In this document: one piece after another, positions 1 to 4,859 of the stretch
Layout: the number at the start of each line of letters is the position of its first letter
Numbering within the stretch: the first letter of the stretch is position 1
Assembly (NCBI GenBank): GCA_031404455.1
Contig: JANNHP010000228.1
Coordinates: 1 to 13,142 of the forward strand
Direction: 5' to 3'
Source: JANNHP01 sp031404455
GTDB taxonomy: Bacteria; Planctomycetota; JAJSAM01; JAJVHW01
DNA: 13,142 bases
Notes under the pieces: generated by a model
What the model was told of the DNA's origin: nothing
The model's database searches: none
The model's input: only the letters and a program-made list of their open reading frames with translations
Made by a program: the position numbers and the translations under genes

Positions 1-158
1 ACTGCGGTCGCGAACGGCCCGAGGTACTGACACTTCCTGAAGTCCAGGCCCCACGGCTGCTTCCGACCGTGCTGGAGGATGGGCGCGAGCCGCCGCAGCA
101 AGCGCACGAGGTGCTCGCGGCGATCGTCCACTTCGAAGTCCACCACGCAGTCGATCAA
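1..158 (-). CDS. Unrecognised protein, N-terminal part only (STAS-like core suspected)
   Basis: This minus-strand reading frame runs off the left edge, so only about 52 residues are visible. From a TTG at 158 it reads LIDCVVDFEVDD, then an Arg/Leu-rich amphipathic helix, then WGLDFRKCQYLGPFATA. Codons are strongly GC-ending, as in the real genes nearby. The pattern of a hydrophobic strand followed by a YLGP turn resembles the phospho-acceptor-side strand of STAS or anti-anti-sigma folds, but this is a resemblance seen by eye, not an assignment. The start is uncertain: no good ribosome binding site precedes the TTG, and an in-frame GTG lies about ten codons upstream. It lies beyond the 3' end of the tRNA-Gln gene, a common position for integrated elements. 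Confidence 0.5.
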   Translation of the reverse strand, partial: MIDCVVDFEVDDRREHLVRLLRRLAPILQHGRKQPWGLDFRKCQYLGPFATA

Positions 159-526
159 GGGGCGGGAGTGTACCCACGACCTGCGCACGCATTCACGGCT
201 GCTCAGAACGGTCCAGGACGCGGGCGACCGGACCGACGTCCCGACACTCGCGGCGACGGCGTTCGGCGCAGCCCAGCACGCGAAGCGAGGCGCGTTGCCC
301 GGTCAGGGGCAACACTTGCGAGCGACGCCGGCGGGCTCTCGCGGGCACGGAGCGCAGGCCGGATCTCGCGTTCAGGCTCGACGGTGTTGCCCCAAGTGTT
401 GCCTTACGCGGACAAATCCGAGGCAACACGGGCCAACGCGGACGAACGCGAGTCGGTGCCGTTTTCGGTATAGGGCGTCGGACTGAAACGCTTGTAGCTG
501 CTTGGGTTTCGAGGCTGTTAGCGCCG
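159..526. other. Gene-free stretch with four copies of the octamer GGCAACAC
   Basis: No convincing gene is visible; the open frames here are Arg-rich GC artefacts. The octamer GGCAACAC occurs on the plus strand at 308-315 and 422-429 and as its complement GTGTTGCC at 384-391 and 396-403. Two of the four extend to an 11-mer in opposite orientations: GGCAACACTTG at 308-318 and CAAGTGTTGCC at 393-403. Four copies of one 8-mer within about 120 bases looks non-random and could mark protein binding sites, such as recombinase arm sites or an operator. The function is unknown. Confidence 0.5.
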
Positions 527-600
527 TGGTTGCCGGACTAGGATTCGAACCTAGATAAGCAGTGCCAGAAACTGCTGTCCTGCCGTTAGACGATCCGGCA
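527..600 (-). tRNA. tRNA-Gln (anticodon CTG)
   Basis: The minus strand folds into a full cloverleaf. The acceptor stem is TGCCGGA/TCCGGCA, the D stem GTCT/GGAC, and the anticodon stem GCAGT/ACTGC around loop TTCTGGC, giving anticodon CTG. The T arm is CTAGG-TTCGAAT-CCTAG. The discriminator is A at 530 and CCA is encoded at 527-529. A first base of U (U1-A72) is typical of bacterial tRNA-Gln, which agrees with the anticodon. It reads Gln CAG codons. It lies downstream of xseB on the same strand and may have its own promoter in the gap between them. Confidence 0.95.
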
Positions 601-641
601 ACGGGTCGTGCTGGCGAGCGTCCCAGTGGACGAGGAGCGGG

Positions 642-669
642 AGCCTATCGACGCGGCGGGACGAGGCAA
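642..669 (-). promoter_or_regulatory. Possible sigma-70 promoter for tRNA-Gln
   Basis: On the minus strand a -35-like TTGCCT (664-669) and a -10-like TAGGCT (642-647) are separated by 16 bases, with the tRNA starting about 40 bases downstream. The hexamers match the consensus only partly, so this is a candidate. Confidence 0.35.
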
Positions 670-711
670 GTTCGCAGTGGGCGGACGCGGCGCCACGGCG
701 TCAGCGAGCCG

Positions 712-963
712 TCAGCGCGGTTTGACGCCGTCGTCGTCCACGTCGGCGGGTGCGACCTCGGCGCCGCCCTCGACGGATTTGCGCACGATCTCGAGGCGCT
801 TCTCCGCCTTGTCGAGCACGGTGTGGCACGCCTTCAGGTGCGACATCGCCTCGGCGTAGAGGTCGATCGAGTCCTCGAGCGCGACGTCGCCGCCCTCGAG
901 CTTTCGGATCGCGCTCTCGACCTCGTCGAGGTGCTCCTCGAACGTCGTCTGCTTCTTCGTCAT
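712..963 (-). CDS. xseB: Exodeoxyribonuclease VII small subunit
   Basis: This 83-residue protein has the whole short family fold. FEEHLDEVESAIRKLEGGDVALEDSIDLYAEAM is the two-helix XseB core (written here as its recognisable segments: FEEHLDEVE, IRKLEGGDVALEDS, LYAEAM), followed by a Lys/Glu-rich helix and an acidic tail. XseB binds the C-terminal region of XseA to form cytoplasmic exonuclease VII, which degrades single-stranded DNA from both ends and acts in repair. Its ATG overlaps the xseA stop by four bases (ATGA), so the subunits are probably translationally coupled. A GGAGA lies five to six bases before the start, inside the end of xseA. Length is normal for the family. Confidence 0.95.
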   Translation of the reverse strand: MTKKQTTFEEHLDEVESAIRKLEGGDVALEDSIDLYAEAMSHLKACHTVLDKAEKRLEIVRKSVEGGAEVAPADVDDDGVKPR

Positions 964-2183
964 GGGCTCTCCGGGAGGATCTCGGTGATTTCGGAGACGA
1001 GACTACCGGCCGCGAGCCGGGTGACGAGACGGTCCCCCGCCGCGACGCCGTCGACCCCGCGCAGCGCCTCGCGACGGCCCTCGCGACCCAAGTCGTCGCG
1101 AAACGTGATCGAGTAGCCGCGCGCGAGGATCGACAGCGGCGACACCGCCGCGAGGTGCCCCGCGACTCGCGACAACCGCTCGCGCGACGCCTCGACGCGG
1201 CGCGTGAGGGCCAGCGACGCGCGCTCCTCCCACTGATCGAGGTCCTGCGCGATGCGGCGCAGGCGCTGCGCGGGCTCGGCGAGCGCGCGGTGTTTCGCGA
1301 GGCCGTCGAGCGCGTCGCGCGCGTTCTCCATGCGCTGGAGGATCGCGCCGGTCAGACGCTGACGACTGTCGGCGATCTGGGCCGCGAGCGACTCGACGTC
1401 GGGGAAGACGATCTCCGCCGCCTCGCTCGGCGTCGCGGCGCGGACGTCGGCGACGTAGTCGGAGATCGTCGTGTCGGTTTCGTGCCCCACCGCGGAGACC
1501 ACGGGAACCGTGGACGCCGCGATCGCGCGCGCGAGGCCCTCCTCGTTGAAGGCCCACAGGTCCTCGATGCTGCCGCCGCCGCGTCCGACGATCACCACGT
1601 CGAATTCGCCGAGACGCGGGACCGCGCCGATCGCCGACGCGATCTCCTTCCACGCGTCGTCGCCCTGCACACGGACCGGCAGCACCGTGATCCACGCGCC
1701 GGGCATGCGGCGGTACGCGATGCGGAGGAAATCGCGGATCGCGGCGGACGTCGGCGACGTGATCACCGCGACGCGGCGCGGCCAGAGCGGCAGCGGGCGT
1801 TTTCTGTCCGGCGCGAAGAGCCCCTCGGCCGCGAGCTTCTTCTTCAGCTCCTCGAACTTCAGGTGGAGATCGCCGAGCCCCATCGGCGCGAGCGAGCTGA
1901 CGATGAGCTGGTACTTGCCGTGCGGCGGGTAGACCTCGATGCGCCCCGACGCGACGACCTCCTGACCGTCCTCGGGACGGAACTTCAGCTTGTCGGCGGC
2001 GCTGCGCCACATCGCGCAGCCGAGTTGCGCGCCCTCGTCCTTCAGCGAGAAGTAGAGGTGGCCGGACGACTGGCGGCGCAGGTTCGAGATCTGCCCGCGG
2101 ATCGCGACGCGCGGGAACGCCTCGCCGAGGAGTTCGGCGACGGCGCTGGTGATCTCGGAGACGGTGAAGACGTCGTCGGGCAT
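960..2183 (-). CDS. xseA: Exodeoxyribonuclease VII large subunit
   Basis: This 407-residue protein is the catalytic subunit of exonuclease VII. Residues about 5-105 form the N-terminal OB-fold that binds single-stranded DNA, including SNLRRQSSGHLYFSLKD and the VEVYPPHGKYQL-like strand. The catalytic part contains GRGGGS (200-205) followed by EDLWAFNEE (207-215), GHETDTT (233-239) and DVRAATPSEAAE (247-258), all family hallmarks. An Arg/Glu-rich helical stretch follows, where XseB subunits dock. It ends in a four-base overlap with xseB. The ATG at 2183 gives a normal N-terminus, although no strong ribosome binding site is seen. It lies 39 bases after the vapC stop, so read-through from the toxin-antitoxin operon is possible. 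Confidence 0.96.
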   Translation of the reverse strand: MPDDVFTVSEITSAVAELLGEAFPRVAIRGQISNLRRQSSGHLYFSLKDEGAQLGCAMWRSAADKLKFRPEDGQEVVASGRIEVYPPHGKYQLIVSSLAPMGLGDLHLKFEELKKKLAAEGLFAPDRKRPLPLWPRRVAVITSPTSAAIRDFLRIAYRRMPGAWITVLPVRVQGDDAWKEIASAIGAVPRLGEFDVVIVGRGGGSIEDLWAFNEEGLARAIAASTVPVVSAVGHETDTTISDYVADVRAATPSEAAEIVFPDVESLAAQIADSRQRLTGAILQRMENARDALDGLAKHRALAEPAQRLRRIAQDLDQWEERASLALTRRVEASRERLSRVAGHLAAVSPLSILARGYSITFRDDLGREGRREALRGVDGVAAGDRLVTRLAAGSLVSEITEILPESP

Positions 2184-2222
2184 GGGCGGGAGTGTCGCAG
2201 GGGACGGGGACGCGGCGCCGGA

Positions 2223-2597
2223 TCAGCGTGGGGCGCGGTACTTCACGTTGGGCATTCCCTCGAAGTCCGCATCCATGGTCCAGAGCGTGGCTTCGAAGCG
2301 GCGAGCCGTCGCGAGAATCACGCTGTCGGCGAGCGGCAGCTTCTTCTCGAGACCGATCTTCGCCGCAGCGACGGCGAGGCCGCCGCCAAGGTCCACGACT
2401 TGGCCCTGGCGCATCAATGCGACCGCCTGCAACGCGTGGTTCTCGGACCGGAGCTGAAGCCGGTGCCGGAACACGTCGGAGAGCGTGACCGACGGGACCA
2501 AGAGTGTCGAAGGGTCCTCGATCGCCCCAGAGACGAACGCGGCATTCGGACCGTCGGACAAGTACTCGAGCCAAGCCGACGAATCGACGACGTTCAC
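2223..2597 (-). CDS. vapC: PIN-domain toxin, VapC family
   Basis: This 124-residue protein is a PIN-domain ribonuclease, probably the toxin of a type II VapBC pair. It begins MNVVDSSAWLEYL, giving the first metal-binding Asp (D5). Later come LPLADSVILATAR (D91) and LWTMDADFEGM (D109/D111), the usual acidic cluster. The second acidic position, normally Glu, appears as Asp in VPSVTLSDVF (D41), a conservative but unusual change. The start is GTG and overlaps the vapB stop by four bases (GTGA), so the toxin is probably made only after its antitoxin. VapC toxins cut tRNA or rRNA; the target here cannot be read from sequence. It ends 39 bases before xseA. Confidence 0.9.
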   Translation of the reverse strand: MNVVDSSAWLEYLSDGPNAAFVSGAIEDPSTLLVPSVTLSDVFRHRLQLRSENHALQAVALMRQGQVVDLGGGLAVAAAKIGLEKKLPLADSVILATARRFEATLWTMDADFEGMPNVKYRAPR

Positions 2598-2800
2598 ACG
2601 CGGTCGTTGTCGCGAGGAACGCGCGTGTCGATCCCCCGCACGAAGCCGCGAAGCTCCTTGGCCGGGCGCACCGGGATGAACTCGATGCGGCCCTCGTACG
2701 CGATCGCTTCGACCTTCTGACCGGGACGCAGGCCAAGTTCCTCCCGGATCGCCAGCGGGATGACGACCTGGAACTTCGGCGAGATCGTGACGGCGCTCAT
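2594..2800 (-). CDS. vapB: AbrB-fold antitoxin, VapB family
   Basis: This 68-residue protein is a SpoVT/AbrB-type DNA-binding antitoxin. MSAVTISPKFQVVIPLAIRE is the swapped-hairpin core, then LGLRPGQKVE and a strand ending IEFIPV. The C-terminal third (AKELRGFVRGI then basic and acidic residues) should wrap the PIN toxin. The frame is open further upstream, but the ATG at 2800 is preferred: it has GGAGG five bases before it and matches the family N-terminus. Members usually bind their own promoter and repress the operon. The ATG also overlaps, as ATGA, the stop of the upstream DUF1697-like remnant frame. Its stop overlaps the vapC GTG. Confidence 0.9.
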   Translation of the reverse strand: MSAVTISPKFQVVIPLAIREELGLRPGQKVEAIAYEGRIEFIPVRPAKELRGFVRGIDTRVPRDNDRV

Positions 2801-2963
2801 CGGGTCCTCCGTATGACGATGTCGCAATCTATCACGCAATCGTCGTACGGGCAGGCCGACGGGCCTTCGACGAACGCGCGCAGGACGGTCCTCGCGATGC
2901 GCTTCGCCTCGCCGACGTCGATGCGCGGAGCAGGGCGATGTGGAGGCGACATCCTCGGATCAT
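2797..2963 (-). pseudogene. DUF1697-like N-terminal remnant, frameshifted (stub 2)
   Basis: An ATG at 2963 overlaps the upstream gene's stop as ATGA and reads MIRGCRLHIALLR, the opening strand of DUF1697 proteins. The continuation (RIDVGEAKRIARTVLRAFVEG) is in another frame, as if one base had been lost near 2925 (CTCCGCGCATCG). That second frame is open until a TGA overlapping the vapB ATG, again ATGA. By itself it could give a 51-residue peptide from an ATG at 2952. DUF1697 proteins are normally far longer, and nothing past about residue 35 is present. The DNA closely matches stub 1 at 4403-4534, including an identical GGCGAAGCGCATCGCGAGG segment apart from flanking changes. Confidence 0.6.
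2823..2841. repeat. Direct repeat CGCAATC, possible vapBC operator half-sites
   Basis: CGCAATC occurs at 2823-2829 and 2835-2841, twelve bases apart, starting about 22 bases upstream of the vapB ATG. Autoregulation by VapB is typical, so paired sites here are reasonable operator candidates. Only two short copies are seen. Confidence 0.3.
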
Positions 2964-3352
2964 CCGCCTGCCCGCTCGGAGATGTCGTCTGGTGTGCCGA
3001 AGTCGCGGTCCGGGCCTGCCGATTCGCAGATCACCCATTCGGGTGGCCGCGTCTTGTCAACCGTGATGCGGAAGCGCGTCCCCCACGCGTCGACGGGCTT
3101 GCCCGCATCGTCGAACCAGGTCGGCGACACGGAGCCCGTGTGGTGCATCGATGACACGTCGTCGAGCTGGTCCCGCGGATCGCGCGGCGAGGGCTCGCGG
3201 CAACGTCCGAGAACGATCGGAGCGGCCGTCATGAGCGCGTCTCGTACACGGAACGCGTTCGACTTCGCTTGGATGTCGACGCTCGCGTACCCGATGACGC
3301 CGAGCGCCAAGATCGCCAGCGCGCACATCACCCTGCGTCTCCGGGTCATCAT
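2960..3352 (-). CDS. Small membrane-anchored or exported protein with a pseudopilin-like C-terminal loop
   Basis: This 130-residue protein has a basic N-terminus (MMTRRRR) and one hydrophobic segment at about 8-25, either a signal peptide or an anchor. The C-terminal part contains GKPVDAWGTRFRI (84-96) and ESAGPDRDFGTPDDI (110-124). These closely resemble the calcium-binding end of GspG-type pseudopilins (DPWGNPY... SAGPDG..GT.DDI). The prepilin-peptidase signature of true pseudopilins (GFTLIE) is absent, so a secretion-system role is not supported; the resemblance may be only to the loop. No clear ribosome binding site precedes the ATG pair. Its stop overlaps (ATGA) the start of DUF1697 stub 2, so it heads the VapBC cassette. 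It follows a decayed rny tail. Confidence 0.7.
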   Translation of the reverse strand: MMTRRRRVMCALAILALGVIGYASVDIQAKSNAFRVRDALMTAAPIVLGRCREPSPRDPRDQLDDVSSMHHTGSVSPTWFDDAGKPVDAWGTRFRITVDKTRPPEWVICESAGPDRDFGTPDDISERAGG

Positions 3353-3375
3353 TCAGGTGTTGGACGCCCGACTCA

Positions 3376-3465
3376 CTCGCGTACTCAGTCTCCCGCACCA
3401 GCGTCACCGTCACCTCGCCCGGATCGTCGGCTCGTCCTCGATCGACGTCTCGATCCTCCGGGTCC
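3376..3465 (-). pseudogene. Decayed duplicate of the rny 3' end
   Basis: The minus strand here matches the last codons of rny (4860-4937). A hand alignment from ATCGAG to GGGAGAC gives about 49 identities in 56 columns, with a one-base deletion that breaks the frame. After the break the frame reads PGEVTVTLVRET against PGEVKVTLVRET in RNase Y. A gap of about ten bases follows, then TACGCGAG in both. Similarity towards 3465 is weaker. It starts almost directly after the DUF1428 stop, has no start of its own and carries no HD or KH domain, so it cannot encode a working enzyme. Confidence 0.65.
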
Positions 3466-3474
3466 TGCGTCACG

Positions 3475-3834
3475 TTACGCGCGGACGACCACCTCGAAGC
3501 CGCCGCACGCCATCTTCGCGATGTCGAAGGGCGTGTCGTCCGGCCCGCACATCGCGAGTATCCGCGGGTCCTTCATGATCTTCGCGTTGACGCGGTCGCG
3601 CTGCTTGCGCGACTTGTAGGTGATGAACGAGAAAAAGACGGTCTCGCCGCGCTTCGCGCCCGTCATCTTCGTGAAGCCGCGGCCCATCGGGACGGCGAGG
3701 TCTTCGGCGACGCACTCGCGGAACTCGAGCGCGCCGAACTCCTTGAAGATCGACGCGGCCTTCTTCGCCATCGCGACGTAGGTCTTGACCTTCTTCTTCG
3801 GAACGACCAGGACGAATCCATCGACGTAGGGCAT
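3475..3834 (-). CDS. DUF1428 family protein (YbaA-like)
   Basis: This 119-residue protein matches the DUF1428 family over its full length. It opens with MPYVDGFVLVVPKKKVKTY and continues with KEFGALEFRECVAEDL, ETVFFSFITYKSRKQRD and a C-terminal GGFEVVV strand. E. coli YbaA has the same order (YVDGFV, FKEFGA, VVFSWIEYPSKE, MPFD, GGFE). The family has a dimeric alpha/beta-barrel-like fold, probably cytoplasmic, with no established reaction. The start is secure: AAGGAGG lies seven bases before the ATG, one of the best ribosome binding sites in the window. It sits between the two toxin-antitoxin cassettes with 114 bases of upstream gap, so it probably has its own transcription start. Confidence 0.9.
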   Translation of the reverse strand: MPYVDGFVLVVPKKKVKTYVAMAKKAASIFKEFGALEFRECVAEDLAVPMGRGFTKMTGAKRGETVFFSFITYKSRKQRDRVNAKIMKDPRILAMCGPDDTPFDIAKMACGGFEVVVRA

Positions 3835-3948
3835 GAGGGGGCCTCCTTGGGTGGGAGTCTACGGGAGTGCGGAAAGCGGACCGTCGGACCGATCCGTCTT
3901 CGGCGCCGTCCAGCGACGCAGAAGATCATCGCGCGAGTTTCGCCGGCG

Positions 3949-4209
3949 TCAGCGGCGTCCGACGAGCTTGTCGTACTCCGCGTGCGGGCCGATCCAGAAC
4001 CAGACCAGGTCGGACCCGTCCTCGATCGCGAGAGCGCGGTAGTGCGTCCCGACGCGCACGGACCACCACCGTCCGACCTTCTTGAAGCGGAGCGACGGAT
4101 GGCGCGGGCTGTCCAGGAGGAGCCGATGGTTCTCGTCAGCGAGGCGCTGAACGTTCTTCGGCAGGCGTCGGTAGCAGTCCCAGAAGTCCGGGCTCGCGCG
4201 GTGCTTCAC
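3949..4209 (-). CDS. RelE/ParE-superfamily toxin
   Basis: This 86-residue basic protein looks like a type II toxin of the RelE/ParE superfamily. It reads VKHRASPDFWDCYRRLP, then ADENHRLL, HPSLRFKKVGRWWSVRVG, HYRALAIEDG and a C-terminal WFWIGPHAEYDKLV. The HPSL.FKKV...WSVRVG..YRAL core and the final IG.H.EYD.L match a widespread RelE-like branch normally paired with a short antitoxin such as the one upstream. The frame is open further upstream, but the GTG at 4209 gives the family N-terminus and overlaps the antitoxin stop as GTGA. Whether it cuts mRNA at the ribosome (RelE-like) or blocks gyrase (ParE-like) cannot be told. Confidence 0.87.
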   Translation of the reverse strand: MKHRASPDFWDCYRRLPKNVQRLADENHRLLLDSPRHPSLRFKKVGRWWSVRVGTHYRALAIEDGSDLVWFWIGPHAEYDKLVGRR

Positions 4210-4406
4210 CGAGGAGTGCAGCGTCCCTCGCGCCGGTCCTTCAGCGCCTTCGCCCCGAGTTTGTCGAGCTTGCCGCTCGCGGCGTCCTGTTCGATCTGCT
4301 GGTCCCACGCGTCCGCTTCGTACTCGGCGAGCCAGTCGCGGAGCGCCGCGAGGTCCTTCGGCGACAGCTTGCGGATGGCGGCCTCGATCTGCTTCACGGT
4401 GCTCAT
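4206..4406 (-). CDS. Antitoxin of the RelE/ParE-type pair
   Basis: This 66-residue protein reads MSTVKQIEAAIRKLSPKDLA, then LRDWLAEYEADAWDQQIEQD, GKLDKLGAKAL and a basic tail. The pattern (LSP..LA.LR.W..E..A..WD.QIE.D...GKLD.L...AL.D...G) is that of short antitoxins found beside RelE-like toxins. The C-terminal half probably wraps the toxin. No classical DNA-binding motif is visible, so autoregulation is uncertain. The ATG overlaps the stop of the DUF1697-like stub (ATGA), and the antitoxin stop overlaps the toxin GTG (GTGA). It has no convincing ribosome binding site of its own, which fits translation coupled to the stub. Confidence 0.85.
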   Translation of the reverse strand: MSTVKQIEAAIRKLSPKDLAALRDWLAEYEADAWDQQIEQDAASGKLDKLGAKALKDRREGRCTPR

Positions 4407-4534
4407 GGCCGGGAGGATACCGCCCCGGCGACGAGCGCTCGCAGGTCGGCCCTCGCGATGCGCTTCGCCTTGCCGACGTTCATCCCGCGCAGGAAGGCGA
4501 CGAACTGGTAGGGGCGACTGCGCGGCTTCGTCAC
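4403..4534 (-). CDS. Truncated DUF1697-like peptide (stub 1)
   Basis: This 43-residue frame starts at a GTG that overlaps the upstream small gene's stop (GTGA) and ends in a TGA that overlaps the antitoxin ATG (ATGA). It reads PYQFVAFLRGMNVGKAKRIARADLRALVAG, the N-terminal strand-turn-helix of DUF1697 proteins (consensus YVAFLRGINVGG..., then M.DLR.L). The family is normally several times longer, and the SGN motif and everything after it are missing. It could be a gene remnant or a short coding sequence kept to feed ribosomes onto the antitoxin. Unlike stub 2 its frame is intact. I favour a remnant that is still translated, with moderate confidence. Confidence 0.55.
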   Translation of the reverse strand: MTKPRSRPYQFVAFLRGMNVGKAKRIARADLRALVAGAVSSRP

Positions 4535-4731
4535 GAGGCAGCCAACGGGGCGACGAGCATCGCCACGGGTACCCAGACGAGCCACCGGAGCGCGGGGTAC
4601 GTGCGAGATTCGCCCGACGTGAGACGGACGAAGCCCACGACGACGCCAATGATCACGAAGAAGCGACGGCCCTCGCGCCGTCGCCATGCAATGTCCTCGG
4701 GTCCGTCGCCGTCACGGTGTCCGTTTGGCAA
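4531..4731 (-). CDS. Small hypothetical membrane protein
   Basis: This 66-residue frame starts at a TTG with GGAGGG about four bases upstream, the only plausible start after the in-frame stop. A polar, charged N-terminus (PNGHRDGDGPEDIAWRRREG) leads to a hydrophobic segment FFVIIGVVVGFV. A short loop (LTSGESRTYPA) follows, then a second hydrophobic segment LVWVPVAMLVAPLAA at the C-terminus, suggesting a two-pass inner-membrane peptide. Its stop overlaps the GTG of the DUF1697-like stub (GTGA), which supports real translation. No family is recognised. It occupies the same cassette position as the 130-residue exported protein at 2960-3352, but the two are not visibly homologous. Confidence 0.5.
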   Translation of the reverse strand: MPNGHRDGDGPEDIAWRRREGRRFFVIIGVVVGFVRLTSGESRTYPALRWLVWVPVAMLVAPLAAS

Positions 4732-4799
4732 TTGCCCTCCGCGGTCCCTAGGCCGAGCCGCTCCAGGATCGTCGCTGGCAAGGCGCGAGGCGCAGATGT

Positions 4800-4845
4800 G
4801 ACCCCTTCAGGGGTCCATCAAGCCGAAGCAACGCCGCCAGCGGCG
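4800..4845 (-). terminator. Two consecutive hairpins downstream of rny
   Basis: Just after the rny stop the transcript can form CGCCG-CTGG-CGGCG (4832-4845), followed by a perfect six-pair hairpin GACCCC-TGAA-GGGGTC (4800-4815). Neither is followed by a long T-run, though TTGCTT follows the first. They may weaken transcription between rny and the toxin-antitoxin cassette or protect the rny 3' end. The hairpins are clear; the terminator role is inference. Confidence 0.35.
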
Positions 4846-4859
4846 ATCTTGGTGCGGCG

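Noticed and set aside
750..2720. A 656-codon open frame on the plus strand across xseA and vapBC
   Set aside because: It is antisense to clearly recognised genes, is extremely Arg-rich and shows no domains; long antisense frames are expected at this GC content.
2223..4731. Integron-like cassette array, suggested by toxin-antitoxin and small unknown genes
   Set aside because: No convincing attC-type pairs (GTTRRRY with its partner) were found, no integrase of that type is present, and the repeated parts are decayed coding sequence.
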